A DNA stretch of 28,182 bases. Source: DASPFV01 sp035620975 (GTDB lineage: Bacteria; Acidobacteriota; Vicinamibacteria; Vicinamibacterales; 2-12-FULL-66-21). This document shows, piece by piece, positions 8,902 to 16,322 of the stretch (positions are counted from its first letter, which is position 1; the number at the start of each line of letters is the position of its first letter). The position numbers and the translations under genes were made by a program. The DNA is taken from contig DASPFV010000093.1 in NCBI GenBank assembly GCA_035620975.1, forward strand, positions 1 through 28,182, given 5' to 3'. Below the pieces are notes generated by a model. It had not been told where the DNA came from, did no database searches, and was given only the letters and a program-made list of their open reading frames with translations.

Positions 8902-9840
8902 TTACAGCCCGTCCGGGCTCCCGAAGTGGGCTTCGTATCGATCCCGGAACTCCGGCCAGGTGTAGGCGTGGCTCTGCCCACCCAGGTGCTCGAGCGCGTA
9001 GGTCGCCGCAACGCCGCCCAGACGCGCGCAGACCTCGAAATCCGCGCCGTGAGCCATGCCCTTCATGAAGCCGCCGCGGAACGCGTCGCCGACGCCCGTG
9101 GGGTCGACGATGCGGTGAGGAGGGACGGCAGGGACGACGACCTGCCGGTCGCGCTCGTAGATCGTGCAGCCGCGCTCGCCACGGGTCACGACCAGCGCCT
9201 CGGCCTGTTCGAGGATCGACTCTTCGTCGACTCCCGTTTTCTGTCGGATCAATTCGAATTCGTAATCGTTACAGACGACCAGCCGGGCGCCGACCTGACC
9301 GTCCCGCAGCTCGTCGCCCGACATCCTGGCGCACTGCTGGCCCGGATCCCAGATGTAGGGGATGCGCAAGGTCCGGCACTCCTCGGCGTACTGAAGCATG
9401 GCTCCGGGGTCGTTCGGTGCCACGATGGCCAGGCCGCATGGACCGGCCGTCCGGAACGACAGCTCGCCCGCGTTCGCCATCGCGCCGGTATAGAACGAGG
9501 CAATCTGGTTGTTCTCGGCGTCGGTGCTGCAGAAGAACGACGCGGTGAACTTGCCCGGGACCTCGCGCACGAGCGAGGTGTCGATGCCGGCCGACTCGAG
9601 CCAGCGGCGGTATTCGTCGAAGTCCTGTCCGGCCGTGCCCATCAGCCGCGGCCGCTCGCCGAGGAGGGCCAGCGTGTACGCGATGTTCGGCGCGCAACCG
9701 CCCCGCCGCTTGTCCATCGAGTCCACCAGGAAGCTGAGGCTCACGCGAGACATGTGCTCCGGCAAAAAGTGCTCGGTGAACCTGCCCGGAAACGACATCA
9801 GGTAGTCATAGGCGATGGAGCCGGTGATGACGACGTTCAT
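8902..9840 (-). CDS. PfkB-family carbohydrate/nucleoside kinase
   Basis: 312-residue ribokinase-fold kinase that phosphorylates a sugar or nucleoside with ATP. Visible signatures are the N-terminal GSIAYDYL and GGCAPNIAYTLALLG (about 45-60; the substrate-site GG.. NxA pattern) and the C-terminal anion-hole motif DPTGVGDAFRGGF (about 255-267) with the catalytic Asp in GVGDAF. I chose ATG 9840 (MNVVITGS), since the upstream extension reads through spacer sequence. Its neighbour upstream is MTA phosphorylase, and DPTGxGDAFR resembles adenosine-kinase-like members, so adenosine or a purine nucleoside is a reasonable substrate guess, not proven. Confidence 0.85.
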   Translation of the reverse strand: MNVVITGSIAYDYLMSFPGRFTEHFLPEHMSRVSLSFLVDSMDKRRGGCAPNIAYTLALLGERPRLMGTAGQDFDEYRRWLESAGIDTSLVREVPGKFTASFFCSTDAENNQIASFYTGAMANAGELSFRTAGPCGLAIVAPNDPGAMLQYAEECRTLRIPYIWDPGQQCARMSGDELRDGQVGARLVVCNDYEFELIRQKTGVDEESILEQAEALVVTRGERGCTIYERDRQVVVPAVPPHRIVDPTGVGDAFRGGFMKGMAHGADFEVCARLGGVAATYALEHLGGQSHAYTWPEFRDRYEAHFGSPDGL

Positions 9841-9895
9841 GTGAACTGGTTCGGGCGCAGTCCGCAGTTCAAACCTGAAGCACCAGACCGGGAGG

Positions 9896-10120
9896 CACCG
9901 CTGCACGCGCCGACGGCTCCCCACGATGGCACGAAGAAACGATCAGACGAAGGAGGACACGAAGACTTCACGATTACCTTGTGAGGGCCCGGTGGGTACA
10001 CCGCTGCACGCGCCGACGGCTCCCCACGATGGCACGAAGAAACGATGAGACGAAGGAAGACACGAAGACTTCGCGATAACCTGCAGGCCCTTCTTCGTAT
10101 CGTCGTACCTCGTCTCATCG
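9896..10120. repeat. ACGAAGA-type array (C): 83-bp direct repeat plus inverted arm
   Basis: Two copies of an 83-bp unit, 9896-9978 and 9999-10081, match at 79 positions. They are followed by a right arm of complementary words (TTCTTCGT, TCGTCTCATCG). CGATGAGACGA (10043-10053) pairs perfectly with 10110-10120. It lies in the 364-nt gap 9841-10204 between the PfkB gene start and the MTA phosphorylase stop. I find no gene in that gap. Confidence 0.8.
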
Positions 10121-10204
10121 TGAGTGACCGTCGATGCGTGCAGTGCTGCCCGCGCTCACGGCCGGCAGCGTCGGGGCGTGCGGCGTCCGACGGGGTCGTT
10201 CGCC

Positions 10205-11050
10205 TCACAAGTACTTCCCCACGATAGGCCGCAGCTCCTCCCTGACGGCCGGGGGAACCGCCTCGGGCCGGGTGATGATCGCGTATTTGAGCGCGTCCGC
10301 GCATCCGCAGGCTCGCTCGAAGGGCAACTGTTCGACGGCGGCCGCGATGACCTGCTGCGCGGTCTTCGCGTTCTGCACGAGGTTGGCGACGATCATGTCG
10401 ACGGTCACGTGCTCGTGCTCGGGGTGCCAGCAGTCGTAATCGGTCACGAGCGCGATCGTCGTGTAACAGATCTCCGCCTCCCGCGCGAGCTTGGCCTCCT
10501 GGAGGTTCGTCATCCCGATGATGTCCATCCCCCACGAGCGATACAGCCGGGACTCGGCGAGAGTCGAGAACTGCGGCCCTTCCATGCACACGTAGGTCCC
10601 TCCCCTGTGCACGGTCGCTCCGGCTGCCTGCCCCGCCTGAAAGGCGAGATCGCTCAACGTCGGGCAGAAGGGATGCGCGAACCCCACGTGCGCCACCAGC
10701 CCGCGACCGAAGAACGTCGAGACCCGGCCTCGCGTGCGATCCAGGAACTGATCGGGAATCACGAGATCGAGCGGCCGGTACTCCTCCTTCAGACTGCCCA
10801 CGGCGCTGGCTGACAGGATGTACTCCACACCGAGCGTCTTCAGCGCGTAGATGTTCGCGCGGAAGTTCAGCTCGGAAGGCAGCAGCCGGTGCCCCACCCC
10901 ATGCCGCGCCAGGAACGCCACGCGCCGGCCGCGCAGGGTGCCGACGACGAACGGAGCGGACGGATCGCCGAACGGAGTGGCGACGGCCCGCTCCTCGCGG
11001 TCCGTCAACTCCGACATCTCGTAGAGGCCGCTGCCGCCGATGATGCCCAC
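10205..11050 (-). CDS. mtnP: S-methyl-5'-thioadenosine phosphorylase
   Basis: Cleaves methylthioadenosine with phosphate to adenine and 5-methylthioribose-1-phosphate, clearing the by-product of polyamine synthesis and feeding methionine salvage. About 281 residues. Visible features: the phosphate loop GIIGGSGLY at the N-terminus, LARHGVGH, the substrate segment CMEGPQFSTLAESRLY, GMTNLQEAKLAREAEICY and the adenine-recognising TDYDCWHP, whose Asp marks MTA/adenosine rather than 6-oxopurine specificity. The start is uncertain: GTG 11050 gives MGIIGGSG, while in-frame TTGs at 11068 and 11083 lie inside the adjacent repeat array. It is followed by the PfkB kinase, suggesting purine salvage. Confidence 0.92.
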   Translation of the reverse strand: MGIIGGSGLYEMSELTDREERAVATPFGDPSAPFVVGTLRGRRVAFLARHGVGHRLLPSELNFRANIYALKTLGVEYILSASAVGSLKEEYRPLDLVIPDQFLDRTRGRVSTFFGRGLVAHVGFAHPFCPTLSDLAFQAGQAAGATVHRGGTYVCMEGPQFSTLAESRLYRSWGMDIIGMTNLQEAKLAREAEICYTTIALVTDYDCWHPEHEHVTVDMIVANLVQNAKTAQQVIAAAVEQLPFERACGCADALKYAIITRPEAVPPAVREELRPIVGKYL

Positions 11051-11135
11051 GAAGGGCTCAAGGCTCAAGGCTCCAGGGTTCAAGGCTCAGGGTTCAAGGT
11101 TCAGGGTTCAGGGTTCAGGGTTCAGCGGTTCGCTG
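11051..11135. repeat. GGCTC/GGTTC one-armed word array (D)
   Basis: Plus strand reads AAGGCTC, then CAAGGTT and CAGGGTT words, up to the end around 11135. Only one orientation is present, unlike arrays B, C, E and G. It abuts and may overlap the 5' end of mtnP: its GGCTCAAGG words would encode the residues MNPGALSLEP if a TTG start is used. Confidence 0.75.
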
Positions 11136-11195
11136 ACGGGATGCGGGGCGAAGAATATCAGAGATCGCCCCGGGGCCGGGAAGTGCGTCAGACGG

Positions 11196-11603
11196 TTATT
11201 TGCCGGAATGCTGCACCAGCTCCACGAGCACGCCGTGCGCGCTGGAGGGGTGAACGAAGGCGACCAGGGACCCGTGCGCGCCGGGGCGGGGGGCCTCGTC
11301 GATCAGGCGGACGCCGTGCGCCCGCAACCGTGCGAGGGCGGCGTGGATGTCGTCCACCCGGAGCGTTATGTGATGGAGACCCGGGCCCCGCCGGGCGAGG
11401 TACTTCGCGATCGGCGAATCGGACGCGGTCGCCTCGAGCAGCTCCAGCGCCGCCCCACCCACCGGCACGAAGTGCGCCCGGACCCGTTGGGTCGCGACGT
11501 CCTCGGGCACCTCCACCTCGAGCCCGAGCGCATCGCGGTAGAAGCGAAGCGCCTCCTCCAGATTCGAGACGGCGATGCCGATGTGATCGAGGCTGGCTTT
11601 CAT
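11196..11603 (-). CDS. mce: Methylmalonyl-CoA epimerase
   Basis: Interconverts (2R)- and (2S)-methylmalonyl-CoA between propionyl-CoA carboxylase and the mutase. 135 residues of the VOC fold. Metal ligands are visible: His in LDHIGIAV (about 7), His in GPGLHHITLRVDD (about 76) and Glu in GVLVELVQ (about 128). ATG at 11603 overlaps the meaB stop (ATGA), which settles this start against a longer in-frame reading. The pairing with meaB supports methylmalonyl-CoA epimerase over other VOC lyases. Confidence 0.95.
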   Translation of the reverse strand: MKASLDHIGIAVSNLEEALRFYRDALGLEVEVPEDVATQRVRAHFVPVGGAALELLEATASDSPIAKYLARRGPGLHHITLRVDDIHAALARLRAHGVRLIDEAPRPGAHGSLVAFVHPSSAHGVLVELVQHSGK

Positions 11604-12550
11604 GGCCGGCGTACCGCCCTTCGCATGATCCCGTCCACGACGGTATACGGGTCCAGTTCCCGCTCGCTGATCCGGTCCAGCAGGCGATCGAGTTCGCCAC
11701 CGGCGAGCACGTGCTGCTCCACGTGAGACAGGAACCGCTGCCCGAGCAGATCGCGGAGGCGCCACTCGGCCCGGACGCGCCGCCGCTGATGCTGGCTGGC
11801 CTGCGTGTGCGCGCGAAACCGCGCCACGGCGTCGAGCAGCGCGTCCACGCCCCGGCCGGTGGTCGCCTCGGTCTTCAGAATCGGCGGCCGCCAGTCCTCC
11901 TGACCGAACGCCTGCAGCGACAGCAGCGTCTCGATCGACGCGACTGTCCGGTCGGCACCCTCCCGGTCAGCCTTGTTGACGACGAAGATGTCGGCGATCT
12001 CCATGATGCCGGCTTTCAGCGCCTGCACCTCGTCGCCGCTGCCGGGTACGACGGTCACAATCGACACATCCGCGGTACGCACGATTTCGATCTCGTCCTG
12101 CCCGACCCCGACGGTCTCGATGAGCACGACGTCCTTGCCGGCGGCGTCGAGCACCAGTGCGACCTCGCTCGTGGCCCGCGCAAGCCCTCCCAGGTGCCCT
12201 CGCGTGGCCATGCTCCGGATGAAGACGCCCGGATCGCTGGCATGCGCCTGCATGCGGACGCGATCGCCCAGAATGGCCCCGCCGCTGAACGGGCTGGTCG
12301 GGTCGACCGCCACGACACCGACGGTCTGGCCGCCAGTCCGCAGCGCCGTCGTGAGCCGGTCGACGAGCGTGCTCTTGCCGGCGCCGGGCGGGCCCGTCAT
12401 CCCCACGAGGTAGGCGCGACCGGTGTGCGGGAAGAGCTGCTTCAGCAGGGCGGCGCCCGCGGACGTCTCGTCCTCGATCAGGGACATCGCGCGGGCGATC
12501 GCGCGCGGGTCCCCCGTCCGCACACGGTCGGCGAGAGGGCGCGTGCTCAC
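11600..12550 (-). CDS. meaB: Methylmalonyl-CoA mutase-associated GTPase MeaB
   Basis: G3E-family GTPase that chaperones adenosylcobalamin loading and protects methylmalonyl-CoA mutase. 316 residues. The P-loop GPPGAGKST (about 53-61), DPTSPFSGGAILGDRVRM (about 85-102), switch II-like ETVGVGQDE (about 145-153) and NKAD specificity motif (about 194-197) are all present. Start GTG 12550 overlaps the acyl-CoA dehydrogenase TGA (GTGA); the end overlaps mce. The mutase subunits themselves are not in this window. Confidence 0.95.
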   Translation of the reverse strand: MSTRPLADRVRTGDPRAIARAMSLIEDETSAGAALLKQLFPHTGRAYLVGMTGPPGAGKSTLVDRLTTALRTGGQTVGVVAVDPTSPFSGGAILGDRVRMQAHASDPGVFIRSMATRGHLGGLARATSEVALVLDAAGKDVVLIETVGVGQDEIEIVRTADVSIVTVVPGSGDEVQALKAGIMEIADIFVVNKADREGADRTVASIETLLSLQAFGQEDWRPPILKTEATTGRGVDALLDAVARFRAHTQASQHQRRRVRAEWRLRDLLGQRFLSHVEQHVLAGGELDRLLDRISERELDPYTVVDGIMRRAVRRP

Positions 12551-13689
12551 TGGCCGAGCAACTGCCGGGCAATCACCAGTCGCTGAATCTCGCTGGTGCC
12601 CTCGCCGATGGTCAGCAGCTTGACGTCGCGGAAGTACTTCTCGGCCGGGTAGTCCTTCACGAAACCGTAGCCGCCGTGAATCTGCACGCAGTCCTCGGCG
12701 GCCCTCACCGCAATCTCACTCGCGAAGAGCTTCGCAATGGACGACTCGCGGGTGGTGCGCACCCCGCGATCGCGGAGGTAGGCGGCGCGATACGTGAGCA
12801 GCCTGGCAGCCTCGATCCTGGTGGCGTTGTCGGCGAGCTTCCACTGAATCGCCTGGAACGCGGCAATCGGCTGGCCGAACTGGCGCCGCTCCCTGGCGTA
12901 CCGGCGCGCCGCCTCATAGGCGCCCTGGGCGAGACCGACCGAGAGCGCCGCGATACCGATCCGCCCGGCGTCGAGCACCTGAAGCGTGTTGATGAACCCC
13001 TGCCCCTCTTCCCCGAGGAGGTTCGCGTGAGGCACGCGGCACTGCTCGAACACGACCTCGCTCGTGTCGCTGGCGCGCATCCCCAGCTTGTTCTCCTTCT
13101 TGCCGGGCGACATTCCCGGCGTGCCGTGCTCGACGATGAAGGCAGAAATGCCGCGATGGCTCCTGGCGCGATCGCTGACGGCCATCACCACCATGACGCC
13201 GCCGATCCGGCCGTGCGTGATGAAGGTCTTCGACCCGTTGATCGTCCAGCACTCCCCCTGCCGCACCGCCGTCGTCCGCATCGCGGCGGCGTCGCTGCCG
13301 GCGCCAGCCTCGGTGAGCCCCCAGGCCCCGAGCACCTCCCCGCGCACGAGGCGCGGCAGGTACCTGGCCTTCTGCTCGTCGCTGCCGAACATCGAGATGT
13401 GGGCGGAACACAGACCGTTGTGCGCGGCGATGGAGAGGGCCACGGCCGGGCACACGCGGGAAAGCTCCTCTATGCAGATGCAGTAGTCGACGGCCGACAT
13501 GGCCGCGCCCCCGTACTGCTCAGGGAACTGGATACCGGTGAGCCCCAGCGCAGCCAGCCTGGGCAGCAGGTCCATGGGAAACTGCTGCGCCTCGTCCCAC
13601 TCCATCACATGCGGACCAATCTCGCGCTCCGCGAATTCCCGGACGGTCTGCCGCAGCAGGTCCTGCTCGTCGGTCAGGCGGAAATCCAT
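12547..13689 (-). CDS. Acyl-CoA dehydrogenase (short-chain type)
   Basis: FAD enzyme that dehydrogenates acyl-CoA to trans-2-enoyl-CoA, passing electrons to ETF. 380 residues, the standard length. Features are the N-terminal helical domain (MDFRLTDEQDLLRQTVREF), the first signature GAWGLTEAGAGSDAAAM (about 122-138), WTINGSKTFITHG (about 149-161), the FAD/substrate region RRQFGQPIAAFQAIQWKLAD (about 269-288), and the catalytic base in IGEGTSEIQ (about 362-370), as in butyryl-CoA-type enzymes. ATG at 13689. The operon with meaB and mce suggests branched-chain amino acid or short-chain acyl-CoA breakdown toward propionyl-CoA; the exact substrate is unknown. Confidence 0.93.
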   Translation of the reverse strand: MDFRLTDEQDLLRQTVREFAEREIGPHVMEWDEAQQFPMDLLPRLAALGLTGIQFPEQYGGAAMSAVDYCICIEELSRVCPAVALSIAAHNGLCSAHISMFGSDEQKARYLPRLVRGEVLGAWGLTEAGAGSDAAAMRTTAVRQGECWTINGSKTFITHGRIGGVMVVMAVSDRARSHRGISAFIVEHGTPGMSPGKKENKLGMRASDTSEVVFEQCRVPHANLLGEEGQGFINTLQVLDAGRIGIAALSVGLAQGAYEAARRYARERRQFGQPIAAFQAIQWKLADNATRIEAARLLTYRAAYLRDRGVRTTRESSIAKLFASEIAVRAAEDCVQIHGGYGFVKDYPAEKYFRDVKLLTIGEGTSEIQRLVIARQLLGQ

Positions 13690-13731
13690 CAGGGACAGAC
13701 TAGCACTATGGGTGCATCGCGTGGCCTGAGG

Positions 13732-13914
13732 TCCAGGTTCAAGGTTCAGGGTTCAAGGTTCACGGTTCAAGGTTCTTGGTTCAGGGTTCAGGGTTCAGGG
13801 TTCTTGGTTCAGGGGTTCCAGGCTCGCCGCACCCGGAACCCGGAACCCGGAACCCGGAACCTGGAACCTGGAACCCGGAACCCGGAACCTGGAACCTGGA
13901 ACCTTGAACCTGGA
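13732..13914. repeat. GGTTC mirrored spacer array (E)
   Basis: The left arm (13732 to about 13820) is GGTTCA/GGTTCT words; the right arm (about 13835-13914) is GGAACC/GGAACT words. The ends form a perfect 16-bp inverted repeat, TCCAGGTTCAAGGTTC at 13732-13747 against 13899-13914. It fills the gap between the divergent acyl-CoA dehydrogenase and barrel genes and must overlap their promoters. Confidence 0.85.
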
Positions 13915-13920
13915 AGCCGC

Positions 13921-13926
13921 TATGCT
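13921..13926 (+). promoter_or_regulatory. Candidate -10 box for a leaderless barrel-protein transcript
   Basis: TATGCT lies 6 nt before the ATG at 13933, the distance expected from a -10 box to a transcription start. There is no ribosome-binding site between, and everything further upstream is repeat array. This fits a leaderless mRNA with a TANNNT promoter, but is only a sequence match. Confidence 0.35.
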
Positions 13927-13932
13927 GTATCG

Positions 13933-14415
13933 ATGCGGAAGCACGCGGTCCCAGGACTGATTCTGCTGGCTCTGCTGGCGTTCCCGGCCAGAGCGGCGGC
14001 GGACTTCACGGCATTTCTCGGGTCGAACTTCACGCCCTCCAACCGGCTCACCACGGGCCTCGGGGTGGGGATGGGACTCATCATCGTGGGGTTCGAGTTC
14101 GAGTACGCCAACACGCGCGAGGACCTCTCGGAGCTCGCGCCAGGCCTCCGGACCTTCATGTTCAACGGCCTGCTGCAGACGCCGTTCCCGATTGGGGGCA
14201 TGCAGTTCTACGGCACGGCGGGCGGCGGCGTGTATCACGAGACGCAGCAGGACGACTCGGAGACGAACTTCGGCGTGAACGTGGGCGGCGGCGTGAAGGT
14301 GTCGCTGGCCGGGCCGCTGCGGCTGCGGTTCGATTACCGGGTCTTCACGCTCAGCGGGGACGCGCGGCATACGAAGCCGCAGCGGTTCTATGCGGGGTTG
14401 AATCTGAAGTTCTGA
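13933..14415 (+). CDS. Small outer-membrane beta-barrel protein
   Basis: 160 residues. A signal peptide (MRKHAVPGLILLALLAFPAR, AAA cleavage region) is followed by alternating strands rich in Gly/aromatic residues: TAFLGSNFTP, GLGVGMGLIIVGFEFEYANT, MQFYGTAGGGVYHE, NFGVNVGGGVKVSLAGPLRL, RFDYRVFTLSG. The end is FYAGLNLKF, with the terminal Phe typical of barrels inserted by BamA. OmpW/OmpA-like 8-strand barrel architecture is likely; no specific ligand is seen. A longer in-frame ORF starting in the acyl-CoA dehydrogenase region is spurious because the signal peptide fixes ATG 13933. Confidence 0.82.
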   Translation: MRKHAVPGLILLALLAFPARAAADFTAFLGSNFTPSNRLTTGLGVGMGLIIVGFEFEYANTREDLSELAPGLRTFMFNGLLQTPFPIGGMQFYGTAGGGVYHETQQDDSETNFGVNVGGGVKVSLAGPLRLRFDYRVFTLSGDARHTKPQRFYAGLNLKF

Positions 14416-14417
14416 TC

Positions 14418-14457
14418 GCCGGCTTCCAGCGGCCAGCTTCCAGGGGAGGAAGCCGGC
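14418..14457. terminator. Stem-loop between convergent genes
   Basis: A perfect 10-bp inverted repeat, GCCGGCTTCC (14418-14427) and GGAAGCCGGC (14448-14457), encloses a 20-nt loop. It sits 2 nt after the barrel gene stop and 22 nt before the stop of the opposite gene. There is no T-tract, so it would be a weak or Rho-assisted bidirectional terminator. Confidence 0.55.
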
Positions 14458-14479
14458 GGCTGGCAAGTCGTCGCCGTGC

Positions 14480-15013
14480 CTACATCCCGCCGCCCGCCAG
14501 AGGCGTCAGGTTCAACTTGTTGTAACCGGCCGCGAACGCGTTCACGAAGCGCTTGAACATCTCCTGCGTCGCGGGATCGCGCAGCTCCTCGGGCGTCATC
14601 ACCTTCTGGAGGAGGCCGAAGAAGTCGTATTCGCTCTTCGGAACGGCGGGATCGACCATGACGACGTAGAGGGCGTTGGCGCCCATGGGCTCGGAAGACT
14701 TGTAGACTTTCCATCCGGACATCTGCTGTTTGAGCTCGGCGTCCGTGCTCTTCTGGAGTCCGGCCCTCAGCTTCGCGACCAGCTCCTCGAATGCAGCGGT
14801 TTCACCCGGCTTGATCTGGACGAGGAGAAGACCCGCATTGGAATCGAACGCGAGCTTCGGGGCCGTCGGCGGCTGCGGTTGCGCCTCCGCGGGCGGCTGC
14901 TGGGCGGGCGGCTGGGCCGGCGGCTGCTGGGCGGGGGGATCCTGGGCAAAGATCGAGGCCGGCGCCAAGGCCAGCAGAAGTGCACAGGTCGTGGTCACAG
15001 AACGGCGGAGCAT
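14480..15013 (-). CDS. Secreted Pro/Gln-rich protein of unknown function
   Basis: 177 residues. The signal peptide (about 1-23, ending IFAQ) is followed by a Pro/Gln-rich linker (about 25-50, PPAQQPPAQ-type repeats) and then a small globular domain with SNAGLLLVQIKPGETAAFEE, LRAGLQKSTDAELKQQMSGW, a beta strand ALYVVMVDP and helical FFGLLQKVMTPEEL. It may be an exported dimeric alpha-beta domain on a flexible tether; I do not recognise a named family. Start ATG 15013 is well supported by an AAGGAGG ribosome-binding site (15021-15027) 7 nt upstream. Confidence 0.85.
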   Translation of the reverse strand: MLRRSVTTTCALLLALAPASIFAQDPPAQQPPAQPPAQQPPAEAQPQPPTAPKLAFDSNAGLLLVQIKPGETAAFEELVAKLRAGLQKSTDAELKQQMSGWKVYKSSEPMGANALYVVMVDPAVPKSEYDFFGLLQKVMTPEELRDPATQEMFKRFVNAFAAGYNKLNLTPLAGGGM

Positions 15014-15112
15014 TCAAAGTCCTCCTTCATCACAGAACGGGATCGGCAGCCCATCCGGCAAAGCTGCCACTCTACCGTACCGCAAACGCGCGTGACTAGT
15101 GGCCCGTTCGGG

Positions 15113-15166
15113 TGGGGTCAGGTCTTGCACTGCAACATCCGTACGTCAATGCAAGACCTGACCCCA
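15113..15166. repeat. RAYT/REP-like 17-bp palindrome
   Basis: A perfect 17-bp inverted repeat, TGGGGTCAGGTCTTGCA (15113-15129) and its complement (15150-15166), encloses a 20-nt loop. GGGGTCAGGTCTTGC-type palindromes are, from memory, common dispersed elements linked to Y1 (REP-associated) transposases; no transposase is in this window. It sits 4 nt after the hemW stop and could also end that transcript. Confidence 0.7.
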
Positions 15167-15170
15167 GGGG

Positions 15171-16289
15171 TCACACGAAAACCGCCATGATCTCGTTAGC
15201 AATGAGCATACCGGTGCGGGTGAGTCGCAGGCGCGGCCCCCGGCGCTCCAGCAGCCCTTCGTCGACGAACGGCTGGAGTTCCCGGCCAAAGCGGGACCAT
15301 ACCTCGACCCCGTACCTGGCGCCAACCGCCTCGATGTCCACACCCTCCGTCAGCCGCAGGCCGGTGAACAGCGCCTCTTCGAGGCGTTCGGCGGGCGTCA
15401 GCACCCGGCGGTCCGAACCGGCCGGCCGGCCGGCGGCCACGAGACCGATGTAGTCCTCGGTGCCGGAGACATTCTTCCAACGCACGCCGTCCCGCGTGGA
15501 GTGCGCGCCGCAGCCGAGGCCCAGCCAGGCGCCGTCGGTCCAGTACTTCAGATTGTGACGCGACTCGCGGCCGTTGCGCGCGACATTGGAAATCTCATAC
15601 TGGCCGTACGCCGCCGCTTCGAGGCGCTCCATGCTCCACGTGTACATCGAGGCGGCATCCTCGTCAGGCGCGAGGGACCAGCCGGCGCGCGCCATTTCTT
15701 CTTTCAGCGGCGCATTCGGATAGAGCTCCAGGAGGTACAACGACGCATGATCGGCGCCGACCGACACCAGCGCCTCGACGCTCTCCTTCCACTCGTCGCG
15801 GCTCTGGCCGGGAAGCCACATCATCAGGTCCACGCTGATGTTGTCGAAGCCCGCGCGACGGGCGTCGGCGACGGCCTCCACGGCGCGTGCCGACGAGTGC
15901 ACCCGGCCGAGCCGCCGCAGTTCCGCGTCGCGAAAGGATTGGACACCGAAACTGATGCGAGTGATCCCCGCCTCGCGAAAGCCCACGAGACGTTCGAACG
16001 CGGCCGTCTCGGGATTGGTCTCGAGGGTGACCTCGGCATCGCCGTCGAGGGCGAAGGCTCGCCGGCACGCGGCAATCAGCCGGCCGATCTCGGCGGGCTG
16101 CAGGAGGGACGGCGTGCCCCCGCCGAAATACACTGTGTCGGCCGCCTCGCCGGCCCCGGAGCGCAACACCTCCTGCTCCAGCGCGGCGACGTACCGCTCC
16201 GCCAGGGACTGATCGAGCAGGCCGCGGTTGAAGTTGCAGTAATTGCAGATGGACGAGCAGAACGGTATATGCAGGTACAGACCGAGCAC
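15171..16289 (-). CDS. hemW: HemW-type radical SAM protein (heme chaperone)
   Basis: 372-residue radical SAM protein, related to coproporphyrinogen dehydrogenase HemN. The [4Fe-4S] motif is CSSICNYC (residues 11-18) followed by NF, so the fourth cysteine of HemN is absent, as in HemW. HNLKYW (about residues 256-261) matches the HNxxYW heme-binding motif of HemW, and the SAM-binding FGGGTPS (about 55-61) is intact. HemW proteins bind and deliver heme rather than oxidise coproporphyrinogen. The start is GTG 16289. It follows the DnaC-like gene after 33 nt and is probably cotranscribed with it. Confidence 0.9.
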   Translation of the reverse strand: MLGLYLHIPFCSSICNYCNFNRGLLDQSLAERYVAALEQEVLRSGAGEAADTVYFGGGTPSLLQPAEIGRLIAACRRAFALDGDAEVTLETNPETAAFERLVGFREAGITRISFGVQSFRDAELRRLGRVHSSARAVEAVADARRAGFDNISVDLMMWLPGQSRDEWKESVEALVSVGADHASLYLLELYPNAPLKEEMARAGWSLAPDEDAASMYTWSMERLEAAAYGQYEISNVARNGRESRHNLKYWTDGAWLGLGCGAHSTRDGVRWKNVSGTEDYIGLVAAGRPAGSDRRVLTPAERLEEALFTGLRLTEGVDIEAVGARYGVEVWSRFGRELQPFVDEGLLERRGPRLRLTRTGMLIANEIMAVFV

Positions 16290-16322
16290 GACGAATTCCT
16301 CTGAAGCCGGAGCCCAGAGCCC

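Noticed and set aside
12676..13932. Long upstream part of the plus-strand ORF ending at 14415
   Set aside because: It is antisense to the acyl-CoA dehydrogenase and passes through array E; the real gene starts at 13933 with a signal peptide.
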